From Algorimicrobium algoritergicola (GTDB lineage: Bacteria; Bacteroidota; Bacteroidia; Flavobacteriales; Flavobacteriaceae), in the NCBI RefSeq assembly GCF_008086165.1, contig NZ_VSKL01000006.1, positions 1-64,000 on the forward strand: 64,000 bases of DNA. The letters run 5' to 3'. A program made the translations under genes and the position numbers. The notes below the pieces were generated by a model, which ran no database searches, was not told where the DNA came from, and saw nothing but the letters and a program-made list of their open reading frames with translations. Positions 17,014 to 25,462 of this stretch are shown here, in pieces (the first letter of the stretch is position 1; each line of letters begins with the position of its first letter).

Positions 17014-17673
17014 TTAACTCACGGCCTTTTTATCTTTTGTTTTAATAGTCATTTTACGTTTCCAATAAATAATATAAATAGTTCCTATTACTGTAGGTGA
17101 TAACCATGCAATCAGATTATTTACACCAATTCCAGCAATAAAAAATGCTGTTATGGATGCTATTAAAGCGCCATTCATTTTGCCAAGATGCGCAATAAGC
17201 CAGGCGTTTTTGGGTTTGTCGTCATTGTTATAAAAGAGAAAATCTTTAATAGTTAACATGATGCCAAATCCGCCAAAAAACAAAAATAAAATACTCATCG
17301 TATTACTATTCGTAATTAAATAGATTCCAAAAGCAATCATAAATACAGAGAATAGGAGCATGGTGCCCGAAATGGTTTTATCAACCCAGTCGGCTTGTGT
17401 TTTGTTTTTGAATTTTAGTGCTCTGTTACCAGCTAGAACTAAATAAATGGTAAAGACACCTATTACAAATAGAAATACGTTTTCATGATTTGGCATCCAT
17501 GAAATTGGAATAGAAATTAGCGAACTTGTAACCATGCCAATGGAAAACAATTTTCCCATTTGTATATGGAGTTTACTTCCTTTTTTAACTATAATACTAC
17601 CTATTCCAGTTATAAGTCCGACGCCTCCAAAAAATGCATGAATATAAATGGCTATTTTAATGATATCTTCCAT
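17014..17673 (-). CDS. Multi-pass membrane protein (DUF2306-like), unknown function
   Basis: The 219 residues hold about seven hydrophobic segments. An early HAFFGGVGLITGIGSIIVKKG followed by KLHIQMGKLFSIGM places histidines near membrane helices, as in DUF2306-type proteins. A further histidine sits in WLIAHLGKMNGALIAS. The C-terminus is short and basic, so it faces the cytosol. I do not know its function; redox or heme-related roles have been suggested for similar four-to-eight helix families, but nothing here proves it. It is monocistronic. Confidence 0.82.
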   Translation of the reverse strand: MEDIIKIAIYIHAFFGGVGLITGIGSIIVKKGSKLHIQMGKLFSIGMVTSSLISIPISWMPNHENVFLFVIGVFTIYLVLAGNRALKFKNKTQADWVDKTISGTMLLFSVFMIAFGIYLITNSNTMSILFLFFGGFGIMLTIKDFLFYNNDDKPKNAWLIAHLGKMNGALIASITAFFIAGIGVNNLIAWLSPTVIGTIYIIYWKRKMTIKTKDKKAVS

Positions 17674-17859
17674 GTGGTTGGTTTGTTGATTTGTAAGTCA
17701 AAAATCATCTAAATAAAATGGTTCTCGAATTTTAAGGATCTCAACTGTTTCTTTTTATGGACGAGTTGTAATAAATGGTTATGTTAGCCTTTTTTAAAAT
17801 TACTAATATGTTTAACTAAGGTTTATCAATTCCAAAAGGGCTTTTTTATTTATTCTATT

Positions 17860-17867
17860 TACCTTTG
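17860..17867 (+). promoter_or_regulatory. TACCTTTG -7 box before the exonuclease gene
   Basis: TACCTTTG lies 15 bases before the chosen ATG at 17883, giving a very short leader. The alternative upstream start at 17865 would overlap the box, which supports the inner start. Confidence 0.45.
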
Positions 17868-17882
17868 TGCAAAATTTATAAT

Positions 17883-18659
17883 ATGAAACTTAATCTTACC
17901 AAACCCATTTGTTTTTTCGATTTAGAAACAACCGGAATCAGTATCACTTCTGATAGGATTGTAGAAATAGCCATCTTGAAAGTCCACCCAAATGGAAAAG
18001 AAGAATCTACACGTTGGTTGGTAAATCCAGAAATGCCTATTCCGGCAGAAGTAACATCTATTCATGGTATTTCGGATGCTGATGTAGCAGATGCGCCAAC
18101 GTTTAAAGAATTGGCGAAAGAGGTGAGTCAGATGATTAAAGATTCAGATTTAGGTGGTTTTAATTCTAACCGATTTGATATTCCACTATTAGCCGAAGAA
18201 ATGTTACGCGCTGATATAGATTTTGATATGAAAAGTCGCGTGTCCGTTGATGTGCAAACCATTTTTCATAAAATGGAGCAACGTACATTAAGTGCTGCCT
18301 ATAAATTTTACTGTAATGAAACTTTAGAAGGTGCACATACTGCAGAAGCGGATACCAATGCCACTTACGAAGTTTTAAAAGCGCAAATAGCAAAATATGA
18401 CGAGCTGGAAAACGATACGCAGTTTTTAGCTGAATTTAGTTCGCGCAAAAAATTCGCAGATTTTGCTGGTTTTATTGCATATAACAAACAAGGTGAAGAG
18501 TGTTTCTCCTTTGGAAAGCATAAAGGTAAATTAGTAACTGAAATTTTAGAAAAAGAACCGGGTTACTTTGGTTGGTTGCTAAATGCTGATTTTCCATTGT
18601 ATACTAAAAAAGTATTGACAGCTATTAAATTAAGAGCCTTCAATAATAAATTGGATTAG
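17883..18659 (+). CDS. DnaQ-like 3'-5' exonuclease with C-terminal DUF3820 domain
   Basis: The start is set at the ATG 17883 (MKLNLTKPICFFDLETTG), giving 258 residues. The DEDD exonuclease motifs are D13/E15 in FFDLETTG, GGFNSNRFDIPLLAEE and HTAEADTNATYEVL. Residues about 205-255 (CFSFGKHKGKL to YFGWLLNADFP) form a DUF3820 module, also present alone in the protein at 36073-36303. It is a likely DNA or RNA 3'-end trimming enzyme in the cytosol. It heads a plus-strand run with an FAH-family hydrolase, an Hpt protein and cinA. Confidence 0.9.
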   Translation: MKLNLTKPICFFDLETTGISITSDRIVEIAILKVHPNGKEESTRWLVNPEMPIPAEVTSIHGISDADVADAPTFKELAKEVSQMIKDSDLGGFNSNRFDIPLLAEEMLRADIDFDMKSRVSVDVQTIFHKMEQRTLSAAYKFYCNETLEGAHTAEADTNATYEVLKAQIAKYDELENDTQFLAEFSSRKKFADFAGFIAYNKQGEECFSFGKHKGKLVTEILEKEPGYFGWLLNADFPLYTKKVLTAIKLRAFNNKLD

Positions 18660-18703
18660 TCACTTAACACAAACGACTCACAGCTTAACAACAGACAACA
18701 TCA

Positions 18704-19315
18704 ATGAAACTCATATGCATTGGTCGGAATTACACCGAACATATTAAAGAATTGGAAAACGAAAGACCCACAGATCCTGTGGTATTTTTAAAACCTGATA
18801 CAGCTATTTTATTAAAAAAGCAGCCATTTTTTATTCCTGATTTTTCTAATGACGTGCATCATGAGGTGGAAGTTTTGGTAAAAATTAATAAAGTAGGAAA
18901 GCATATCAGTGAGAAATTCGCCCATAAATATTATGACGAAATTGGTTTAGGAATCGATTTTACAGCTCGCGATTTGCAAGCGCAACTTAAAGAAAAAGGG
19001 TTGCCATGGGAGAAAGCAAAAGCTTTTGATGGTGCAGCAGTAATAGGTAATTGGTTGCCAAAAACACAGTTAGACGATATTAATAACTTAAATTTCGCTT
19101 TAAAAAAGAATGACCAATTGGTTCAAAACGGAAATACCAGTCACATGCTCTGGAAAATTGATGCGTTAATAGAATATGTCTCAAAATATTTCACTTTAAA
19201 GATTGGAGATATTATATTTACAGGAACGCCAGCAGGCGTTGGCAGGGTAGAACCCAATGATCAATTAACAGGATATATAGAAAATCAACAGATGTTTTCA
19301 ATAACAGTAAAATAA
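18704..19315 (+). CDS. Fumarylacetoacetate hydrolase-family protein
   Basis: The 203 residues form a single FAH domain of the short YcgM/FAHD1 type. Visible motifs are MKLICIGRNYTEHIKEL, the metal-binding FHHEVE-like stretch HHEVEVLVKI, GLGIDFTARDLQ, GLPWEKAKAFDGAA and GDIIFTGTPAGVGRV. Relatives hydrolyse acylpyruvates or decarboxylate oxaloacetate with Mg2+ in the cytosol. The start of the next gene follows its stop codon directly, so it is part of a tight operon with the Hpt protein and cinA. Confidence 0.92.
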   Translation: MKLICIGRNYTEHIKELENERPTDPVVFLKPDTAILLKKQPFFIPDFSNDVHHEVEVLVKINKVGKHISEKFAHKYYDEIGLGIDFTARDLQAQLKEKGLPWEKAKAFDGAAVIGNWLPKTQLDDINNLNFALKKNDQLVQNGNTSHMLWKIDALIEYVSKYFTLKIGDIIFTGTPAGVGRVEPNDQLTGYIENQQMFSITVK

Positions 19316-19657
19316 ATGGAACAACATTACAAATTATTTCGAGTTCGTGAATTAGCTGATGGTGATGAGGAATTTGTAGCAACTTTAGCCGCTGCATTTT
19401 TAGAGGAAGTCCCAGAGGATTTAGAGAATCTAAAAACAGCTGTAGCGACTAACGATTACTATTCCGCTTATCAAGCAGCTCATAAAATGAAACCTACAAT
19501 AGATTTATTTGAATTAGGTGTTTTAGAAGACTTAATTGAGATTCAAGATTGGGGTAAATTTGAAAAAGCAAATACAAATGTTTCGGTTAAACTGGCTATT
19601 GTAGTCGGTGCTGTAGAAAATACGGTTGCCGAAATTAAAGCAGACTTCAATCTATAA
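19316..19657 (+). CDS. Stand-alone histidine phosphotransfer (Hpt) domain protein
   Basis: The 113 residues are one Hpt four-helix bundle. The phospho-accepting H56 lies in [17 protein letters not shown], matching the HxxK[G/P] core, preceded by the usual acidic helix [16 protein letters not shown]. Such proteins pass phosphate between a hybrid sensor kinase and a response regulator. No kinase or receiver is nearby. Its ATG abuts the stop of the FAH gene, and its stop overlaps the cinA ATG by one base, so the three are translated together. The partner is unknown. Confidence 0.88.
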   Translation: MEQHYKLFRVRELADGDEEFVATLAAAFLEEVPEDLENLKTAVATNDYYSAYQAAHKMKPTIDLFELGVLEDLIEIQDWGKFEKANTNVSVKLAIVVGAVENTVAEIKADFNL

Positions 19658-20904
19658 TGCAAGCAGAAATAATTACCATTGGTGATGAAATTCTCATTGG
19701 ACAAATAGTTGATACGAATTCCGCCTTTATTAGTAAAGCACTCAATAAAATAGGTGTTTCGGTATATCAAATTACGTCTGTTCAAGATGATATTGCACAT
19801 ATCACCAAATCCTTAAAAGAAGCAGAAGAAAATGCTGATATTATCATAATTACTGGTGGATTGGGTCCAACAAAAGATGATATTACCAAGCGAACTATTT
19901 GTGATTATTTTCAAGATACGCTCGTTCCAAGCGAAGCCGTTTTAGACAATATTAAACACATCTGGAAAACCTATATTAAAAAACCATTAGCGCAAGTTAA
20001 TATAGATCAAGCCTTGGTGCCATCAAAAGCAAAGGTGCTGATGAACAAATATGGTAGTGCTCCAGGTATGTGGATGGAAAGTAATGGAAAAGTGTTTATT
20101 TCGCTTCCAGGTGTGCCTTATGAAATGAAAGCACTCATGGAAGATGAAGTTATTCCAAAACTTCGAAAAACCTATCAATTCCCTTTTATCAAACATGTCA
20201 CTTTGCTTACGTATGGTTTAGGCGAAAGTAATTTAGCCGAACGCATTGAAACTTGGGAAGATAATTTGCCAAGTTTTATAAAGCTCGCATATTTACCAGG
20301 ATTGGGTCGTGTTCGTTTACGTTTGTCAGCTAAATCATTTGATAAAAATTTGGTGGAAACCGAAATGGAATCCCAAATAAAAGCGTTGCTTCCGCAGATC
20401 GAAGATATTTTTGTAGGTTTTGAAACCGACGATTCTATTGAGGCCATAATCGGGAAGCAATTAACAGCATTAAATAAAACCGTTTGTACAGCCGAAAGTT
20501 GTACAGGAGGTAAAATAGCGCAATTGTTCACCAAAAATGCAGGTGCTTCCAAGTACTTTAAAGGCAGTGTGGTGAGTTATGCTACCGAAGCTAAGATTGA
20601 TGTATTACAAGTGCCAGAAGCCTTAATTAAAGCGCATTCTGTTGTTAGTGCTCCAGTTGTAGAAGCCATGGCAAAACACGCTCGGGAATTGTTTAAAACC
20701 GATTATGCAATTGCTACAACCGGAAATGCAGGGCCGGATAAAGGCGATTCAGATGCCGAAGTAGGAACTGTATTTATAGCAATTGCGACAAAAGACAGGG
20801 TGTATTCCGAAAAATTTGAGTTAGGAAACCACCGAACTAAAGTCATCATGAAAGCTGTAAATAAGGCATTTGAAATGTTACAAAAAGAAATTTTAAAAAA
20901 GTAA
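19657..20904 (+). CDS. cinA: CinA-family protein (nicotinamide-nucleotide amidase type)
   Basis: The 415 residues comprise an N-terminal molybdopterin-binding-like domain (1 to about 170, with [19 protein letters not shown] and [13 protein letters not shown]) and a C-terminal CinA domain (about 255-415). The latter has [15 protein letters not shown], which carries the catalytic serine of NMN deamidases, and [13 protein letters not shown]. Known full-length CinA proteins hydrolyse ADP-ribose derivatives and/or deamidate NMN in NAD recycling. It overlaps the Hpt stop by one base (TAATG). Confidence 0.95.
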   Translation: MQAEIITIGDEILIGQIVDTNSAFISKALNKIGVSVYQITSVQDDIAHITKSLKEAEENADIIIITGGLGPTKDDITKRTICDYFQDTLVPSEAVLDNIKHIWKTYIKKPLAQVNIDQALVPSKAKVLMNKYGSAPGMWMESNGKVFISLPGVPYEMKALMEDEVIPKLRKTYQFPFIKHVTLLTYGLGESNLAERIETWEDNLPSFIKLAYLPGLGRVRLRLSAKSFDKNLVETEMESQIKALLPQIEDIFVGFETDDSIEAIIGKQLTALNKTVCTAESCTGGKIAQLFTKNAGASKYFKGSVVSYATEAKIDVLQVPEALIKAHSVVSAPVVEAMAKHARELFKTDYAIATTGNAGPDKGDSDAEVGTVFIAIATKDRVYSEKFELGNHRTKVIMKAVNKAFEMLQKEILKK

Positions 20905-20913
20905 CGATTTTAG

Positions 20914-20945
20914 TTTGTTGATATTATAAAGATTTACTAAATTTG
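20914..20945 (+). promoter_or_regulatory. Promoter of the rpmB-rpmG-DUF4295 unit
   Basis: TTTGTTG at 20914-20920 is followed by TAAATTTG at 20938-20945. The spacer is 17 bases from the second TTG or 20 from TTTG. This is the best match to the TTG-N17..19-TAnnTTTG promoter in the window. Confidence 0.65.
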
Positions 20946-21005
20946 CAGCCTGTTTTGAAACGTCTGTTTTGAAATAGTCGAAATAACACTTTTAAAGATA
21001 GAACA

Positions 21006-21242
21006 ATGTCAAGAGTTTGTGAACTTACAGGAAAGAAGGCGATGGTTGGAAACAACGTGTCTCACGCAATGAACAAAACAAAGCGTAGATTTGATGCAAA
21101 TCTAATTAAAAAACGTTTTTACCTTCCAGAAGAAGATAAGTGGGTAACCTTAAAAGTTGCTACATCAACATTAAAGACTATTAACAAAATCGGAATTACT
21201 GCTGCTTTGAAAGAAGCAAAGGCAAAAGGGTTTATTAAGTAA
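21006..21242 (+). CDS. rpmB: 50S ribosomal protein L28 (bL28)
   Basis: The 78 residues match bL28 throughout: [20 protein letters not shown], then [11 protein letters not shown] and [16 protein letters not shown]. The zinc-binding cysteines of some homologues are not complete (a single Cys5). It is the first gene of a ribosomal unit with rpmG and the DUF4295 gene, driven by the promoter at 20914-20945. The leader is about 55 bases and has no Shine-Dalgarno sequence, as usual in Flavobacteriia. Confidence 0.97.
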   Translation: MSRVCELTGKKAMVGNNVSHAMNKTKRRFDANLIKKRFYLPEEDKWVTLKVATSTLKTINKIGITAALKEAKAKGFIK

Positions 21243-21268
21243 TAGTCTTATTATAAAAAAAGAGTACA

Positions 21269-21451
21269 ATGGCAAAAAGAGGCAATAGAATACAGGTAAT
21301 ATTAGAGTGCACAGAGCACAAGGAGTCTGGACAAGCAGGAACTTCTAGATATATTACAACAAAGAACAAAAAGAACACACCAGATAGAATGGAGATTAAG
21401 AAATTTAATCCAATTCTTAAGCGTATGACAGTTCATAAAGAAATTAAGTAA
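21269..21451 (+). CDS. rpmG: 50S ribosomal protein L33 (bL33)
   Basis: The 60 residues begin [20 protein letters not shown] and end [11 protein letters not shown], the expected bL33 pattern. Only one cysteine (C14) remains, so this is the zinc-free form. It lies 26 bases after rpmB and 42 bases before the DUF4295 gene in one transcript. Confidence 0.97.
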   Translation: MAKRGNRIQVILECTEHKESGQAGTSRYITTKNKKNTPDRMEIKKFNPILKRMTVHKEIK

Positions 21452-21493
21452 TTAGAGACTTTACGCAAGTAAAATTTCAAAAAGCATTTAAAC

Positions 21494-21646
21494 ATGGCAA
21501 AGAAATCAGTAGCATCATTACAAACGGGATCTAAAAGATTAACAAAAGCTATCAAAATGGTAAAATCTCCTAAAACGGGATCTTACATGTTTGTAGAATC
21601 TGTTATGGCTCCAGAATTTGTAAGTGATTGGTTAGGGAAACAATAA
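21494..21646 (+). CDS. DUF4295 small ribosomal protein (bL38 candidate)
   Basis: This short 50-residue gene starts MAKKSVASLQTGSKRLTKAI and ends EFVSDWLGKQ. It is very basic at its N-terminus and occupies the place between rpmG and ftsY that the Bacteroidota-specific DUF4295 family always holds. From memory this family was found in the large subunit of a Flavobacterium ribosome structure and named bL38; I could not verify this here. Its position in the L28-L33 transcript and its composition fit a ribosomal protein. A terminator follows at 21670. Confidence 0.9.
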   Translation: MAKKSVASLQTGSKRLTKAIKMVKSPKTGSYMFVESVMAPEFVSDWLGKQ

Positions 21647-21669
21647 GTTTACTAACGCTTTAAAATATT

Positions 21670-21702
21670 CAAGCTGCTTTCGTATATCGAAAGCAGCTTT
21701 TT
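21670..21702 (+). terminator. Terminator of the rpmB-rpmG-DUF4295 unit
   Basis: AAGCTGCTTTCG and CGAAAGCAGCTT form a 12-base stem around TATAT, followed by a T-rich tail. It separates the ribosomal genes from ftsY. Confidence 0.85.
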
Positions 21703-21790
21703 GTTTTATCTTTATAAGCGAATGACAAAAGTGCAGTCTATTAATTTAGGCAAGACTTTTGGTAATCAATTTATATAGAAATTAACAACC

Positions 21791-22744
21791 ATGAGTTTTT
21801 TTAAAAAAATATTTTCTTCAGAAAAAAAAGAAACCCTAGACAAAGGTTTAGAAAAATCTAAATCGTCGTTTTTAGGAAAGTTGAGTAAAGCCGTAGCTGG
21901 AAAATCGAAAGTGGACGATGAAGTTCTCGATAATCTAGAAGAAATCCTCGTCAGTAGTGATGTTGGTGTTAATACGACTTTAAAAGTTATAAAACGTATT
22001 GAAGCGCGTGTTGCTAAAGATAAATATTTAGGAACCGATGAATTGAATACTATTCTTCGCGAAGAAATTGCTGGACTTTTAAGTGAAACGAATTCAGGTG
22101 ATGAAACCGAATTTACCATTCCAGCAAACAAAAAACCGTATGTTTTAATGGTTGTTGGTGTAAATGGTGTTGGAAAAACAACCACAATTGGAAAACTTGC
22201 TTATCAATTTAAAAAGCAAGGGCATAATGTCGTTTTAGGTGCTGCAGATACCTTTAGAGCTGCTGCCATAGAGCAACTTCAAGTTTGGGCAGATCGTGTA
22301 GATGTGCCAATGGTACGCCAAGATATGGGTTCAGATCCAGCTTCTGTAGCTTTTGATGCTTTAGAATCTGGGGTGAAACAAAATGCCGATGTCATTATAA
22401 TTGATACAGCCGGACGTTTACATAATAAAGTCAATTTAATGAATGAGTTGACCAAAGTTAAACGCGTCATGCAAAAAGTAATTGGCGATGCACCTCATGA
22501 TGTATTGTTGGTTTTAGATGGCTCAACTGGGCAAAATGCTTTTGAACAAGCCAAGCAATTTACAGCTGCAACCGAAGTGACATCTTTAGCCGTGACCAAA
22601 TTAGACGGAACTGCCAAAGGTGGTGTGGTTATTGGCATCTCCGATCAATTTAAAATTCCTGTCAAATATATTGGGGTAGGTGAAGGAATAGAAGATTTAC
22701 AAGTATTTAATAAATATGAGTTTGTAGATTCGTTTTTTAAATAA
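21791..22744 (+). CDS. ftsY: Signal recognition particle receptor FtsY
   Basis: The 317 residues carry a short N-terminal basic region (no long acidic A domain), the four-helix N domain (about 25-105) and the G domain. The P-loop GVNGVGKTTTIGKL lies at about 123-136; ADTFRAAAIEQLQVW, IIDTAGRLHNK, TKLDGTAKGG and YIGVGEGIEDL are the other GTPase and SRP motifs. It docks SRP-ribosome complexes at the inner membrane. The minimal NG form is usual in Bacteroidota. It is separated from the ribosomal genes by a terminator and has no partner downstream. Confidence 0.97.
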   Translation: MSFFKKIFSSEKKETLDKGLEKSKSSFLGKLSKAVAGKSKVDDEVLDNLEEILVSSDVGVNTTLKVIKRIEARVAKDKYLGTDELNTILREEIAGLLSETNSGDETEFTIPANKKPYVLMVVGVNGVGKTTTIGKLAYQFKKQGHNVVLGAADTFRAAAIEQLQVWADRVDVPMVRQDMGSDPASVAFDALESGVKQNADVIIIDTAGRLHNKVNLMNELTKVKRVMQKVIGDAPHDVLLVLDGSTGQNAFEQAKQFTAATEVTSLAVTKLDGTAKGGVVIGISDQFKIPVKYIGVGEGIEDLQVFNKYEFVDSFFK

Positions 22745-22797
22745 TCAAACACCTCAAACTTAATAAACACTAGGTTACCTTAAAAGTGATTCTCCAC

Positions 22798-22868
22798 TGT
22801 CAAACCGAGCGCAGTGGAAGTTTTAAAATTCTGACACAGATAACATTTCGACTGCGCTCAATGTGACA
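22798..22868. repeat. Intergenic inverted repeat (GAGCGCAGT / ACTGCGCTC)
   Basis: TGTCA...GAGCGCAGT (to 22815) and ACTGCGCTC...TGACA (from 22851) are exact inverted arms around a 35-base spacer between convergent ftsY and a serine hydrolase gene. This TGTCA-xx-GAGCGCAGT type of repeat is familiar from intergenic regions of many Flavobacteriaceae. Confidence 0.55.
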
Positions 22869-22908
22869 TCTAAAGTGTGAATTACTTATTAGAAATCTTT
22901 TTTTCATT

Positions 22909-23994
22909 TCAATTATTTATAACGGCATTAATCTTATCCCATAATTCTGCATCAAATGTGGATAATCCAAAATTGCTTTCATCTGAAGACTCTCCCATTC
23001 TTACAATAACTAAATCCATACTTGGAACAATATAAATTTTTTGATCATTCTTACCCAGTGCAGCAATCATATCAGTTGGTGCATTTGGAATAAGTGATCC
23101 AGAAAATGTAAACTGTGTCTGTGGTAAATGGTAGGTTGAATTCCCATTCAGCCACCATAAATATCCGTAAGCTTCATTAATGTTTTGAGATGTGTTTGTA
23201 GCATTATTTATATAGCTTACTGATAGAATTTGAGTATTGTTCCAGTTTCCATTAGCAAACATAAGTAAACCAAAACGTGCCATACTGCGTGTATTACTCC
23301 AATACACATTTGAATTATTTTGAGCTATCCATTGACCAGACATGCCAATTTTTGTTTTTAAATTTGAATTAAAATATGAATCCCAATTGCTGCTACTTGC
23401 GTTTTCTATAATGTTTTGAAGATTAACATATACATTGTGGTATGCCCAACGTGTGCCTGCATCTGCTATGTATTGTAAGTTTTCCGGTGAAATATCTTCA
23501 CCTAAAGTATCATCAAGTCCAGAAGTCATGGATAACAAATGCTGACAGGTAATTAAATTTTCTTTTTCTAATGGTAAACTTGTCCAGTTTACGCCTAAAT
23601 AATCAGAAACACGATTTTCAACTGTAACTAAACCTGCATCTTGAGCAATTCCAAATGTAGCCGTTGTTAACGTTTTTCCTGCACTAGCCCAATACCAGGG
23701 TGATGTGGCTGTATGGTCATTAAAATACTGTTCAATAACTATTTTCCCATTATGAAGAATCATAAAACTTTTGCTGTTTTTTTCCACCAAAAAGTCGAGA
23801 AGAGGTGTCAATTCAGTTTCGTTCCAATTTAAATCTGATAGGGATTTTGTGTTCCATTCACTACTTGCAATTGGTGGAAAATAGATGGTATCAATTATTG
23901 GGTTTTGATTGGTATCTGCCGCGGTTTCTTCCGCAGAACAGCTAAAAACAATAAGTAAAAACATCACATAATAGAAAATAAAGTTGATTTTCAT
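22909..23994 (-). CDS. Lipoprotein serine hydrolase (class C beta-lactamase fold)
   Basis: The open frame reaches 24105, but the ATG at 23994 gives a lipoprotein signal, MKINFIFYYVMFLLIVFSC (C19), so it is used (361 residues). The penicillin-binding fold is marked by S104-A-G-K107 in WASAGKTLT and by Y185-H-N187 in WAYHNVYVN, with a late SGSLIPNAPTD loop in place of the KTG box. Relatives are esterases, D-aminopeptidases or beta-lactamase-like hydrolases; resistance is not implied. It is probably periplasmic or surface-bound. It is divergent from rimO. Confidence 0.88.
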   Translation of the reverse strand: MKINFIFYYVMFLLIVFSCSAEETAADTNQNPIIDTIYFPPIASSEWNTKSLSDLNWNETELTPLLDFLVEKNSKSFMILHNGKIVIEQYFNDHTATSPWYWASAGKTLTTATFGIAQDAGLVTVENRVSDYLGVNWTSLPLEKENLITCQHLLSMTSGLDDTLGEDISPENLQYIADAGTRWAYHNVYVNLQNIIENASSSNWDSYFNSNLKTKIGMSGQWIAQNNSNVYWSNTRSMARFGLLMFANGNWNNTQILSVSYINNATNTSQNINEAYGYLWWLNGNSTYHLPQTQFTFSGSLIPNAPTDMIAALGKNDQKIYIVPSMDLVIVRMGESSDESNFGLSTFDAELWDKINAVINN

Positions 23995-24073
23995 GGCTTT
24001 GTCTTTTGTATTGGACTGATAAATGGCATAAAGGTTTAACGCTTCATTATCAAATATTTCAAAAACCATTGTG

Positions 24074-24081
24074 TATCTTTG
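24074..24081 (+). promoter_or_regulatory. TATCTTTG -7 box before rimO
   Basis: TATCTTTGCAGCC precedes the rimO ATG by 60 bases and matches TAnnTTTG. No TTG is found 19 bases upstream, so only the -7 element is supported. Confidence 0.4.
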
Positions 24082-24141
24082 CAGCCTGTTAAAAAATAGG
24101 TACATTAATTAAAGAGATTCCTGTTTAATCAGGAAACGCTT

Positions 24142-25449
24142 ATGAGAACAAAGACACTTAAAAAGAATAGAATCAACGTAGTAACACTTGGCTGTAGTAA
24201 AAATGTTTACGATAGTGAAGTTTTAATGGGCCAGCTTAAAGCTAGCGGAAAAGACGTGGTGCATGAGGAAGAAGGAAATGTCGTTGTAATTAATACTTGC
24301 GGTTTTATTAATAATGCCAAAGAAGAAAGTGTGAATACTATTTTAGAATTCATGCAGAAAAAAGAAGCAGGTGAAGTTGATAAAGTCTTTGTTACGGGTT
24401 GTTTAAGTGAACGGTATAAGCCAGACTTAATGAAGGAGATCCCAAATGTGGATCAGTATTTTGGAACGACGGAATTGCCAGGTTTGCTAAAAGCATTGGG
24501 TGCTGACTATAAACATGAATTAATTGGAGAGCGCCTAACAACGACACCAAAAAACTACGCCTATTTAAAAATTGCTGAAGGTTGCGATCGTCCATGTAGT
24601 TTTTGTGCTATTCCGCTTATGCGTGGAAAACATAAAAGTACACCTATTGAAAATTTAGTGACCGAAGCTGAAAAATTAGCAGCCAATGGCGTTAAGGAAT
24701 TAATTCTTATTGCGCAGGATTTAACGTATTACGGACTCGATTTATATAAAAAACGAAATTTAGCTGAATTATTAGAAGCTCTAGTGAAAGTAGATGGTAT
24801 TGAATGGATTCGTTTGCATTATGCTTTCCCAACGGGTTTCCCAATGGACGTGTTAGATGTAATGAAGCGCGAACCAAAGGTATGTAACTATTTAGATATT
24901 CCACTTCAACATATTTCAGATGAAATTTTAAAAAGCATGCGTCGTGGAACGACCAATGAAAAAACCACTAAATTGCTTAAAGCGTTTAGAAAAGCCGTTC
25001 CAGAAATGACTATTAGAACCACGCTAATTGTTGGTTATCCTGGTGAAACTGAAGCGCATTTTCAAGAATTAAAAGAATGGGTTAAAGCCATGCGTTTTGA
25101 GCGTTTGGGTTGTTTTACCTATAGTCATGAGGAAAACACACATGCTTTTAATTTAGTGGATGATGTACCAGAAGAAGTGAAGCAAGAACGTGCTAATGAG
25201 ATTATGGAAATCCAGTCGCAAATTTCTTGGGAATTAAACCAGTCTAAAATTGGCGAAACCTTCAAAGTTGTTATTGATAGAAAAGAAGGTGAATATTTTG
25301 TAGGTCGTACAGAGTATGATTCACCAGACGTTGATAATGAAGTTTTAATCGATGCATCAAAAACATATCTAAAAACAGGTGAGTTTGCAACCGTGACAAT
25401 CACAGAAGCGGCCGATTTTGATTTGTATGCTGAAGTTGCAGTATCTTAA
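24142..25449 (+). CDS. rimO: Ribosomal protein S12 methylthiotransferase RimO
   Basis: The 435 residues have the full three-domain layout. The N-terminal UPF0004 domain has cluster cysteines C18, C53 and C87. The radical SAM core has C148-x3-C152-x2-C155 in GCDRPCSFCAIP. A TRAM domain covers the last 65 residues (FKVVIDRKEGEYFVGRTEYDSP). The enzyme adds a methylthio group to an aspartate of S12 using two iron-sulfur clusters. LMRGKHKS after the third cysteine favours RimO over MiaB. It is convergent with mgtE, 13 bases apart. Confidence 0.96.
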   Translation: MRTKTLKKNRINVVTLGCSKNVYDSEVLMGQLKASGKDVVHEEEGNVVVINTCGFINNAKEESVNTILEFMQKKEAGEVDKVFVTGCLSERYKPDLMKEIPNVDQYFGTTELPGLLKALGADYKHELIGERLTTTPKNYAYLKIAEGCDRPCSFCAIPLMRGKHKSTPIENLVTEAEKLAANGVKELILIAQDLTYYGLDLYKKRNLAELLEALVKVDGIEWIRLHYAFPTGFPMDVLDVMKREPKVCNYLDIPLQHISDEILKSMRRGTTNEKTTKLLKAFRKAVPEMTIRTTLIVGYPGETEAHFQELKEWVKAMRFERLGCFTYSHEENTHAFNLVDDVPEEVKQERANEIMEIQSQISWELNQSKIGETFKVVIDRKEGEYFVGRTEYDSPDVDNEVLIDASKTYLKTGEFATVTITEAADFDLYAEVAVS

Positions 25450-25462
25450 CGAACTATTTTTA

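Noticed and set aside
22909-23994. Beta-lactam resistance gene
   Set aside because: It has the SxxK and YxN motifs of the fold but no KTG box, and is a lipoprotein of the broad serine-hydrolase group; resistance cannot be claimed.
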